From NCBI GenBank assembly GCA_947259435.1, contig CAMYMP010000245.1, positions 1-5,281 of the forward strand: 5,281 nucleotides of DNA, written 5' to 3'. The notes beneath the pieces were generated by a model. That model was not told the DNA's origin. It saw only the letters and a program-made list of their open reading frames with translations, and did no database searches. This stretch comes from an uncultured Woeseiaceae bacterium. Lineage in GTDB: Bacteria > Pseudomonadota > Gammaproteobacteria > Woeseiales > Woeseiaceae. The translations under genes and the position numbers were made by a program. Below, in pieces: positions 1 through 4,782 of this stretch. Position 1 is the stretch's first letter. Each line of letters begins with the position of its first letter.

Positions 1-558
1 CTGAGCGCGATTCAGGAGTGGTAGCTCTTCCTCTTCACCGACGTCAAACAGTACGGTCTTGATGGGCGCAAATGACTCGTCGTCAATGCCGGCGATATCC
101 TGCGCGATCACGATTTCCTCGAATGCCTGTAACCTGCCGCCTTCTCCGAGCGCCGCAAATGCGCTGGACGCCGAGCGCCGGCACATCGAGGCGAACGCAT
201 TGAAGTTGTTGCCCGAATAGCAGGCGAGCGCCTCGCGAAACAGAACCTCGGTGTGTTTCGGCAGATAGGCAAACGCAAAGCGTTCTTTGGGTCGTTCGAG
301 TTCGATGAAATTGCGATATAACTCGACCTCGTTTTCACGGTACTGCTTGACCGCAAACCGAAGAAACACGGGCGCCTGGCAGGCATCGCATCGGAACACC
401 AGACCGACATGCTTGGGTTTGTGCTGAATCAGATCGTCAGCATACGGCACCGACTCCGGGCTCATGTGAGAGTAAACGCCGCAGTAGGGGCACTCGAGCC
501 CCATCTGCTCGTCATCTCCAAGCAGCAACCCCTGATCCCTGTCTAGTATTATCGCCAT
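1..558 (-). CDS. CxxC zinc-finger protein with possible DUF4145-like region, C-terminus cut by the window edge
   Basis: The frame is open from an ATG at 558 down to base 1, giving 186 residues with no stop, so the gene is partial. Near the N-terminus there is CPYCG (Cys23, Cys26) and then CDAC (Cys57, Cys60), a two-knuckle arrangement expected to bind one zinc ion. A helical segment follows at about residues 105-140 (LFREALACYSGNNFNAFASM, then CRRSASSAFAALGE). Its pattern of a repeated-helix 'EAL..Y..NNFNA....CRR' resembles DUF4145-type regions; that assignment comes from memory of the family and is tentative. The visible end is acidic (GEEEELP). There is no signal peptide or membrane segment, so it is likely cytosolic. 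AAGAG lies about 5 nt before the ATG and can serve as ribosome binding site. It follows the membrane protein gene on the same strand after a 98-nt gap that contains its own promoter candidate. The function is unknown; nucleic-acid binding is only a guess from the zinc knuckles. Confidence 0.8.
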   Translation of the reverse strand, partial: MAIILDRDQGLLLGDDEQMGLECPYCGVYSHMSPESVPYADDLIQHKPKHVGLVFRCDACQAPVFLRFAVKQYRENEVELYRNFIELERPKERFAFAYLPKHTEVLFREALACYSGNNFNAFASMCRRSASSAFAALGEGGRLQAFEEIVIAQDIAGIDDESFAPIKTVLFDVGEEEELPLLNRAQ

Positions 559-615
559 TGTCGCTCTTTATTGATTATTTATTGCTAGATCAACCGGCCA
601 AATCAGTATGCCCGA

Positions 616-625
616 ACCGATCGGT
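616..625. repeat. Perfect 10-bp palindrome in the leader of the zinc-finger gene
   Basis: ACCGATCGGT reads the same on both strands. It lies between the proposed -10 box (647-652) and the start codon at 558, so it would fall in the 5' untranslated region. It could be an operator half-pair or simply chance; there is no second copy nearby. Confidence 0.3.
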
Positions 626-646
626 GCTGCCGGATGCCGTTTACAT

Positions 647-675
647 AATATACGAATCATTCTGCCACTTGTCCC
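647..675 (-). promoter_or_regulatory. Candidate sigma-70 promoter for the zinc-finger gene
   Basis: Read on the minus strand, GGGACA (675-670, 4 of 6 matches to the -35 consensus) is followed after exactly 17 nt by TATATT (652-647, 5 of 6 matches to the -10). Transcription would start near 640, leaving a leader of about 80 nt. The -35 box lies inside the last codons of the upstream membrane protein gene, whose stop is at 659-657. Confidence 0.45.
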
Positions 676-1314
676 CAATCTCCGACGGCTTCCCGGGCCT
701 GATCGTTGATCGGGCGGGCAATCAGGGCGTCACGGCTCAGCGTGACGCGAAATCGTGCACCGTCTGCCATTGGCAGGTAGGTCGCCGTGCCATAAAAAGC
801 ATCGACGCCGGGGGCAAATCGCGGAAACTTGCGTGCCAGGCTCCAAAGGTCGAGCGGTCTTTCGTCCGTGCACGGTGCGCTGCTCACTGCGCTCGCGATC
901 GATCGAGGAGTAGCGGCCGCTCAATCGCTCGAGTTGATACACCGGCTCGAGGCCAAGAATGGTCGCCGGCGGGCTCCAGGTTACGACCCGGGCATCGAGC
1001 TGCCATTCGTCGCCGCGCAGTGGCAACAGCCGGTCGATGTGACCGTCGATCATGAGCCGCGCCGTGTAGTCTTCCGGCGCAGACTGCGAGAACTCGATGA
1101 CGCCTACCAGCTGTTCGTCGGTCAGGCGCTCGTACCCCAGGTAGCTCATGAATATCAGGATACCGGCTGTGCCGAGCCCGACCGATGCGGCGCAAGCCGT
1201 GGCGGACCCGCCGGCACGCAGCAGCCGGCCGCGGCGCAAGTGGCGCAGCATCGATACCAGAAAAAGCAGGCCGATGAGCGTGAGCAATGCACTGGCGGCA
1301 ATTAGCACGTTCAT
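657..1314 (-). pseudogene. Two-helix membrane protein of the family often named 'cation/multidrug efflux pump', frameshifted
   Basis: The ATG at 1314 is preceded by GGGAG with a 7-nt spacing. Residues 1-23 and about 40-60 are two hydrophobic helices separated by an Arg-rich turn (LRHLRRGRLLRAG). An extracytoplasmic-type domain follows, with LRGDEWQLDARVV, ATILGLEPVYQLERLSGRY and RTVH. After codon 149 (CAC, 870-868) this frame continues into an unrelated-looking tail ending at 730. The family's C-terminal part (LDLWSLARKFP, VDAFYGTATYLPMADGARF, LIARPINDQAR) is instead encoded in another frame, from about 866 to the stop at 657. One extra base (for example G867) or two missing bases would explain the break; removing one base gives a product of about 218 residues. 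Homologues recalled from memory carry both halves in one frame, with a few more residues at the junction, which slightly favours a deletion. Despite its common name the family lacks transporter architecture and its function is unproven. It is probably cotranscribed with ettA, which stops 10 nt upstream. Confidence 0.8.
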
Positions 1315-1324
1315 CGTGGGCTCC

Positions 1325-1633
1325 CTAAGTATCTAGACGCTTGTATTTTATACGATGCGGGCTGTCGGCATCGGCGCCGAGGCGCCGCTTGCGGTCCGAC
1401 TCGTAGTCGGCGTAGTTCCCAGCGAACCAGACCACCTCGCTATTGCCTTCAAAGGCCAGGATATGCGTCGCAATGCGGTCCAGGAACCAGCGGTCGTGCG
1501 AGATCACAACCGCAGAGCCCGGAAACTCGAGCAGCGCCTCTTCGAGCGCGCGCAGCGTCTCGACATCGAGGTCGTTGGTTGGCTCGTCGAGCATCAGCAG
1601 ATTGCCGCCGGACTTCAGCATCTTTGCGAGGTG
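1325..1633 (-). pseudogene. ettA: ettA 3' part: C-terminal end of the second ABC domain, out of frame with the 5' part
   Basis: Conserved EttA sequence resumes at 1633 with [11 protein letters not shown], then Walker B ([12 protein letters not shown]), the conserved [15 protein letters not shown] segment, the switch histidine (VVISHDRWF), ATHILAFEG and the C-terminal end RIKYKRLDT with a TAG stop at 1327-1325. It is in a different frame from the N-terminal 432 residues, so it would be translated only after restart or frameshift. An ATG at 1621-1619 (Met of MLKSGGN) overlaps the TGA that ends the upstream frame (ATGCTGA), so reinitiation to a 98-residue fragment is possible. No clear Shine-Dalgarno precedes it, and the fragment would lack both a Walker A and a signature motif, so it could not be a working ATPase by itself. 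The stop nearly abuts the Shine-Dalgarno of the next gene (TTAGGGAG), which fits an operon. Confidence 0.9.
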
Positions 1634-2928
1634 CGCCCGACATAGCGTCGGGATGGCGTCTCGTAGTTGCCCACCTTGATCAGGTCCTGGCCGTCAGAGA
1701 TCTCCTCCCAGACAGTCTTGCTGTCGTCGAGGCTGTCACGCGACTGGTCAACGCTGGCGATCTGCACCGTTTCGCCGAGGCGAATCGATCCTGAGTCCGG
1801 GTTTTCGGTGCCATTGATCATGCGGAACAGCGTCGTCTTGCCGGCGCCGTTCGGGCCTATGACGCCGACGATGCCGCCTTGCGGAAGCTGAAAACTCAGG
1901 CCGTCGATCAGCAGCTTGTCGCCAAAACCTTTCTTGAGGTCATTGACCTCAACGACGAGGTCGCCGAGTCGCGGGCCGGGCGGAATGTAGATTTCGTTGG
2001 TCTCATTGCGCTGCTGATACTTTGGGGACGAGATCTCATCAAACTGCCGCAAGCGCGCCTTGGACTTCGCTTGCCGGCCTTTGGGATTCGAGCGCACCCA
2101 TTCGAGTTCGGACTGCATGGCTTTTTGCCGTGCTTTCTCAGCTGCTTCTTCGTTCGAAAGGCGCGCCTCTTTCTGTTCCAGCCAGGACGTATAGTTGCCT
2201 TCCCATGGAATGCCGTGGCCGCGATCGAGTTCGAGAATCCACCCCGCGACGTTGTCTAGGAAGTAACGATCATGCGTAACGGCAATGACCGTGCTCGGAT
2301 ACTCATCAAGGAATCGCTCGAGCCAGGCCACCGACTCGGCATCGAGATGGTTCGTGGGCTCGTCGAGCAATAGCATATCGGGCTGTGACAACAACAAACG
2401 ACATAGCGCGACCCGTCGTCGCTCACCGCCGGACAGCTTGGTCACGTCGGCATCCCAGGGCGGCAGTCTCAACGCATCGGCCGCAATCTCGAGCTTGCGC
2501 TCGATTTCCCATGCGCCGGCCGCGTCAATTGCATCCTGCAGTTTGCCCTGTTCTTCGAGGAGCGCGTTCATCTCCTCGTCGTCCATGGGCTCGGCGAACT
2601 TCATGCTGATTTCATTGAAGCGATCGACAAGAGAAATCGTTTCGGCAACGCCTTCCTCGACATTGCCCCGTACATCTTTATCGGGATCGAGCTCGGGCTC
2701 CTGCGGCAGGTAGCCGACCTTGATGCCGGGCTGCGGCCGGGCTTCGCCATCGAATTCGGTATCGATGCCAGCCATGATGCGCAGAACCGTCGACTTGCCC
2801 GAACCGTTGAGACCCAGCACGCCGATTTTGGCGCCCGGAAAAAAAGACAGAGAAATGTCGCGAATAATAAAGCGTTTCGGCGGGACCACTTTGGCCACGC
2901 GATTCATGGTGTAGATGTATTGCGCCAT
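1615..2928 (-). pseudogene. ettA: ettA 5' part: energy-dependent translational throttle A (ABC-F ATPase), truncated by an internal deletion
   Basis: EttA is a cytosolic ABC-F protein that binds the ribosomal E site and gates the first peptide bond according to the ATP/ADP state. The start (MAQYIYTMNRVAKVVPPKR) matches the family start. Domain 1 is complete: Walker A GLNGSGKST at 39-47, arm region about 85-130, signature LSGGER at 165-170, Walker B LLLDE at 186-190 and switch His219. The interdomain linker that contacts tRNA lies at about 240-320. Domain 2 begins with Walker A GPNGAGKTT at 358-366 and runs to YVGR at 429-432. The frame then ends in TSQRC and a TGA at 1617-1615. In E. coli EttA (555 residues, recalled from memory) YVGR is followed by 23 residues that include the second signature motif (LSGGER) and then HLAK; here HLAK follows at once in another frame, implying about 70 nt lost. 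The two parts plus the missing piece sum to about the normal length. The ribosome binding site is weak. Confidence 0.93.
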
Positions 2929-3060
2929 TGCTGTGTCAGGTGATTCGACGAGGGCGCATTATCCGGTAAAAATGGTGGTCGGCGTCAAGCAATCTTTTGC
3001 GCCCCGCCATGCGCATGCTCTTGTCTTGCAAATTCGCCGTTTTTCTTCACTATTCGCTTC
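2929..3060. other. Divergent intergenic region between ettA and nhaA
   Basis: These 132 bases hold the ettA promoter candidate on the minus strand. For nhaA I see no convincing promoter: the best boxes (TTGCAA with a poor -10 in the last 40 bases) match badly, and no Shine-Dalgarno precedes either nhaA start. No RNA gene or large repeat is visible. Confidence 0.5.
2958..2988 (-). promoter_or_regulatory. Candidate sigma-70 promoter for ettA
   Basis: On the minus strand, TTGACG (2988-2983, 5 of 6) is followed by GATAAT (2963-2958, 5 of 6). The 19-nt spacer is longer than the ideal 17, which lowers confidence. Transcription would start near 2951, giving a leader of about 23 nt before the ettA ATG at 2928. 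It would drive ettA and the membrane protein gene behind it. Confidence 0.45.
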
Positions 3061-4269
3061 ATGACGAACGCGATGAATACACAGCCCGCCGGGCCGCTGG
3101 AAGCGGTCAGAGACTTCATGCGGCTCGAATCCGCGGGAGGCGTGTTTCTCCTGATTGCTGCGCTGCTGGCAATGCTTATCGCGAATTCACCGTTTGCCGC
3201 GTTCTACGAGGCATTCCTGAACACCCCCGTTGCGGTTCAGGTCGGCGCCCTCGCCATTAATAAGCCGCTTTTCCTCTGGATTAACGATGGCCTGATGGCG
3301 GTCTTTTTTTTCCTGATCGGGCTCGAAATCAAACGAGAGATCGTACAAGGCGAATTGTCGTCCGCGTCTCAGGTTGTACTCCCCGGCCTGGGCGCCCTTG
3401 GAGGAATGGTCGTGCCGGCCGCGATCTACGCCTGGTTCAACTGGGGAGACCCGGTCGCTATGGACGGCTGGGCGATTCCTGTGGCCACCGACATCGCGTT
3501 TGCACTCGGATTGCTGAGCGTGTTCGGCCGCCGCGTGCCGACAGCACTCAAGATCTTCCTCCTCACGCTGGCGATCTTCGACGATCTCGCCGCGATCGTC
3601 ATCATCGCGTTCTTTTACTCGGAAGATCTGTCACTATTCGCCCTGATGTTTGGTCTTGGTGCAATCATCATTGCGGTTACGATGAACCGCATGGGCGTGG
3701 GCCGGACATCTGCATACATCCTTCTTGGCATTGTCCTGTGGGTTGCCGTACTCAAGTCAGGCGTGCATGCGACGCTGGCCGGCGTGGTGATAGCGTTGTG
3801 TGTGCCGATCAGGGACGCAGACGGACGTTCGCCGCTGCGAGAACTCGAGAACGATCTTCACGGACCCGTGGCATTTGCAATTCTGCCGATCTTCGCTTTT
3901 GCGAACGCCGGGCTCTCTTTTTCAGGGACGTCTGTCAACGACCTCGTGCACCCGGTAACGAGCGGCGTCATTTCCGGGCTTTTCGTCGGCAAGCCAATCG
4001 GAATACTCCTGTTTGTCGGTATCGCCGTGGCGCTGCGGTGGGTGCGGCTGCCACGCGGCGTCAGCTGGCCGCAGCTTGTCGGGGTTTCTTTTGCCTGCGG
4101 CATCGGATTCACGATGAGTCTGTTTATCGCCGGGCTGGCCTTCGAGCACGGCAGCGGTGACTACTTCAGCGGCGATCGTCTCGGCGTTCTTGTCGGGTCT
4201 GCGTTGTCGGCTATCGTCGCCTATGCCGTTTTGCAGATGAGTTTGCCGCGACAACCGGCAGATAACTAG
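3061..4269 (+). CDS. nhaA: Na+/H+ antiporter NhaA
   Basis: NhaA is an inner-membrane antiporter that uses the proton gradient to expel Na+ (or Li+), controlling pH and salt tolerance. The 402-residue product matches E. coli NhaA (388 residues, numbering from memory) along its whole length. The signature WINDGLMAVFF is at 73-83, with Asp76 equivalent to Asp65. The pH-sensor segment GLEIKREIVQGEL holds Glu89, Arg92 and Glu93 (equivalent to Glu78, Arg81, Glu82). VATDIAFALG carries Asp144 (Asp133), and AIFDDLAAIV carries the essential pair Asp174-Asp175 (Asp163-Asp164). KSGVHATLAG has His236 (His225) and VGKPIG has Lys311 (Lys300). All key residues are present, so it should be active. The ATG at 3061 is the first possible start after an in-frame TGA at 2941, with no GTG or TTG between. 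A second ATG at 3073 is also possible, and neither has a clear Shine-Dalgarno. It is divergent from ettA; no nhaR regulator is seen. Confidence 0.97.
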   Translation: MTNAMNTQPAGPLEAVRDFMRLESAGGVFLLIAALLAMLIANSPFAAFYEAFLNTPVAVQVGALAINKPLFLWINDGLMAVFFFLIGLEIKREIVQGELSSASQVVLPGLGALGGMVVPAAIYAWFNWGDPVAMDGWAIPVATDIAFALGLLSVFGRRVPTALKIFLLTLAIFDDLAAIVIIAFFYSEDLSLFALMFGLGAIIIAVTMNRMGVGRTSAYILLGIVLWVAVLKSGVHATLAGVVIALCVPIRDADGRSPLRELENDLHGPVAFAILPIFAFANAGLSFSGTSVNDLVHPVTSGVISGLFVGKPIGILLFVGIAVALRWVRLPRGVSWPQLVGVSFACGIGFTMSLFIAGLAFEHGSGDYFSGDRLGVLVGSALSAIVAYAVLQMSLPRQPADN

Positions 4270-4295
4270 AAACTGGAATCGAAAGGCCACCGTCC

Positions 4296-4311
4296 GCTCT
4301 CGGCTGAGAGC
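4296..4311. repeat. Perfect 6-bp hairpin downstream of nhaA
   Basis: GCTCTC and GAGAGC pair around a GGCT loop, beginning 27 nt after the nhaA stop. On the plus strand it is followed by AGATTTGATG and on the minus strand by GGACGG, so there is no T-tract for a classical intrinsic terminator in either direction. It may still act as a weak terminator or as a 3'-end stabilising hairpin for nhaA mRNA. Confidence 0.35.
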
Positions 4312-4329
4312 AGATTTGATGTGGTCTGC

Positions 4330-4344
4330 CTGCCAAAACGGCAG
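4330..4344. repeat. Perfect 5-bp hairpin between convergent genes
   Basis: CTGCC and GGCAG pair around an AAAAC loop, starting 6 nt past the stop of the small minus-strand gene. Read on the minus strand the loop is GTTTT, with no T-run after the stem. Its position just behind the stop suggests an mRNA 3' end, but the structure is weak for a terminator. Confidence 0.3.
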
Positions 4345-4350
4345 AACTGA

Positions 4351-4467
4351 TCACTTGCCGCAGTGTGGACACTCTCCCTTCAGTACCTTGATGACGTAGT
4401 TCACCCACAGCCATAGCAAGGCTACGTTGCCCAGGAAAAGCACTGTCCAAATCAATGAACCGCCCAT
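4351..4467 (-). CDS. Small single-helix membrane protein with C-terminal CPHCGK zinc-knuckle motif (38 aa)
   Basis: An ATG at 4467 opens a 38-codon frame ending in TGA at 4353-4351. Residues 4-20 (SLIWTVLFLGNVALLWL) and a few beyond form one strongly hydrophobic helix; then come KVLKGE and the last residues CPHCGK, with Cys33 and Cys36. A strong Shine-Dalgarno, GGAGG, lies at 4478-4474 with 6 nt before the ATG; this is the best ribosome binding site in the window and the main reason to accept so short a gene. The positive charges after the helix suggest the C-terminus faces the cytoplasm. A single CxxC cannot make a full zinc site, so binding would need a dimer or a partner; a redox role is another option. 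The gene converges on nhaA and is divergent from the PEP-CTERM gene. I do not recognise the family and assign no function. Confidence 0.75.
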   Translation of the reverse strand: MGGSLIWTVLFLGNVALLWLWVNYVIKVLKGECPHCGK

Positions 4468-4473
4468 TGGCAA

Positions 4474-4478
4474 CCTCC
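4474..4478 (-). promoter_or_regulatory. Strong Shine-Dalgarno deciding the start of the 38-aa gene
   Basis: GGAGG on the minus strand, 6 nt before the ATG at 4467-4465. It supports translation of a frame that length alone would not justify. Confidence 0.75.
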
Positions 4479-4509
4479 GCATACGCTGACCCAAGCTTTA
4501 GGTCCCCCG

Positions 4510-4536
4510 ATTATGCAGTCGTGAAACCCTGGACAA
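4510..4536 (-). promoter_or_regulatory. Weak sigma-70 promoter candidate for the 38-aa gene
   Basis: On the minus strand TTGTCC (4536-4531, 4 of 6) precedes CATAAT (4515-4510, 5 of 6), but the spacer is only 15 nt, shorter than normal. The leader would be roughly 35 nt. The -35 box overlaps the GGACA repeat cluster at 4531-4546, so a protein bound there could affect this promoter. Confidence 0.25.
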
Positions 4537-4546
4537 GTGTCGGACA
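4531..4546. promoter_or_regulatory. GGACA/TGTC repeat cluster, possible activator-binding site
   Basis: GGACA occurs at 4531-4535 and again at 4542-4546, 11 bp apart or about one helical turn. TGTC at 4538-4541 lies between them and forms inverted pairs with both (GACA-AG-TGTC and TGTC-G-GACA). It sits about 190 bp upstream of the -24 element of the sigma-54 promoter, a reasonable distance for an enhancer-binding activator. The function is inferred from layout only. Confidence 0.3.
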
Positions 4547-4551
4547 GGTCA

Positions 4552-4569
4552 CAGATTTAACAAAATCTG
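4552..4569. repeat. Perfect 7-bp inverted repeat
   Basis: CAGATTT and AAATCTG flank AACA. The stem is AT-rich. It may be a regulator site next to the GGACA cluster, or a hairpin in a transcript; no T-tract follows that would make it a terminator. Confidence 0.35.
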
Positions 4570-4695
4570 GCGTTTGCAACCAGACCGGGTCGTTCAGAGT
4601 CCCAATCCGGTTTCGGCCAAAAACAGACCAAATGACTGTGAGATTATGTCGAAATACTTTACAGAACGTAACCTGCGCTAACTCGATGCAGTCCT

Positions 4696-4720
4696 AATCT
4701 CTTGATACTTAACTGAGATT
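4696..4720. repeat. 6-bp inverted repeat just upstream of the sigma-54 promoter
   Basis: AATCTC at 4696-4701 and GAGATT at 4715-4720 are separated by 13 nt, so the arm centres lie 19 bp apart, roughly two helical turns as for a dimeric DNA-binding protein. The right arm ends 7 nt before the -24 GG. It could be chance. Confidence 0.25.
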
Positions 4721-4726
4721 GCAATC

Positions 4727-4743
4727 CGGCACGACAATTGCTT
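4727..4743 (+). promoter_or_regulatory. Sigma-54 (RpoN) -24/-12 promoter of the PEP-CTERM gene
   Basis: CGGCACG-ACAA-TTGCTT matches the sigma-54 consensus TGGCACG-N4-TTGCW at every defined position except the first T. The invariant GG (4728-4729) and GC (4740-4741) are separated by the required 10 nt. Transcription would begin near 4753, leaving a leader of about 30 nt before the ATG at 4783. Sigma-54 promoters need an ATP-driven activator. PEP-CTERM genes in exopolysaccharide producers are known to be under the PrsK/PrsR two-component pair with sigma-54, so this site fits its gene well. Confidence 0.8.
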
Positions 4744-4782
4744 GATTGTTAATGCAAAGAATAAATCTCGGGGAACACGACC

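Larger units (their letters stand above)
4468..4782. other. 315-nt divergent intergenic region with regulatory-looking repeats
   Basis: This stretch lies between the 38-aa gene (minus) and the PEP-CTERM gene (plus). It is visibly less GC-rich than the coding regions around it. It holds the Shine-Dalgarno and a weak promoter of the small gene, a GGACA/TGTC repeat cluster (4531-4546), a 7-bp inverted repeat (4552-4569), a 6-bp inverted repeat (4696-4720) and a sigma-54 promoter (4727-4743). The plus-strand open frame at 4455-4697 has no Shine-Dalgarno and no recognisable protein features, so I treat the stretch as non-coding. No tRNA or known RNA fold was recognised. Confidence 0.6.

Noticed and set aside
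829..1305. Long plus-strand open frame (158 codons) opposite the membrane protein gene
   Set aside because: It is antisense to a recognisable protein family in GC-rich DNA, and its translation has no domain features.
1879..2259. Plus-strand open frame of 126 codons inside ettA
   Set aside because: It is a shadow of the conserved EttA linker and second-domain coding sequence on the opposite strand.
2285..2713. Plus-strand open frame of 142 codons rich in Ser and Arg inside ettA
   Set aside because: Its composition is the typical antisense of the ettA first domain; it has no independent start signals.
3020..3056. Possible sigma-70 promoter for nhaA
   Set aside because: The boxes are poor (TTGCAA with no acceptable -10 at normal spacing), so I do not list it as a feature.
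3738..4160. Plus-strand open frame of 140 codons within nhaA in another frame
   Set aside because: It overlaps the strongly conserved NhaA core and encodes an Arg/Cys-rich sequence with no family resemblance.
4296..4344. Rho-independent terminators after nhaA and the small gene
   Set aside because: The stems are only 5-6 bp and no T-tract follows on either strand, so they are listed as hairpin repeats only.
4455..4697. Plus-strand open frame of 80 codons before the PEP-CTERM gene
   Set aside because: There is no Shine-Dalgarno, no hydrophobic or motif pattern, and it overlaps the start of the well-supported 38-aa gene and the regulatory repeats; best seen as non-coding.
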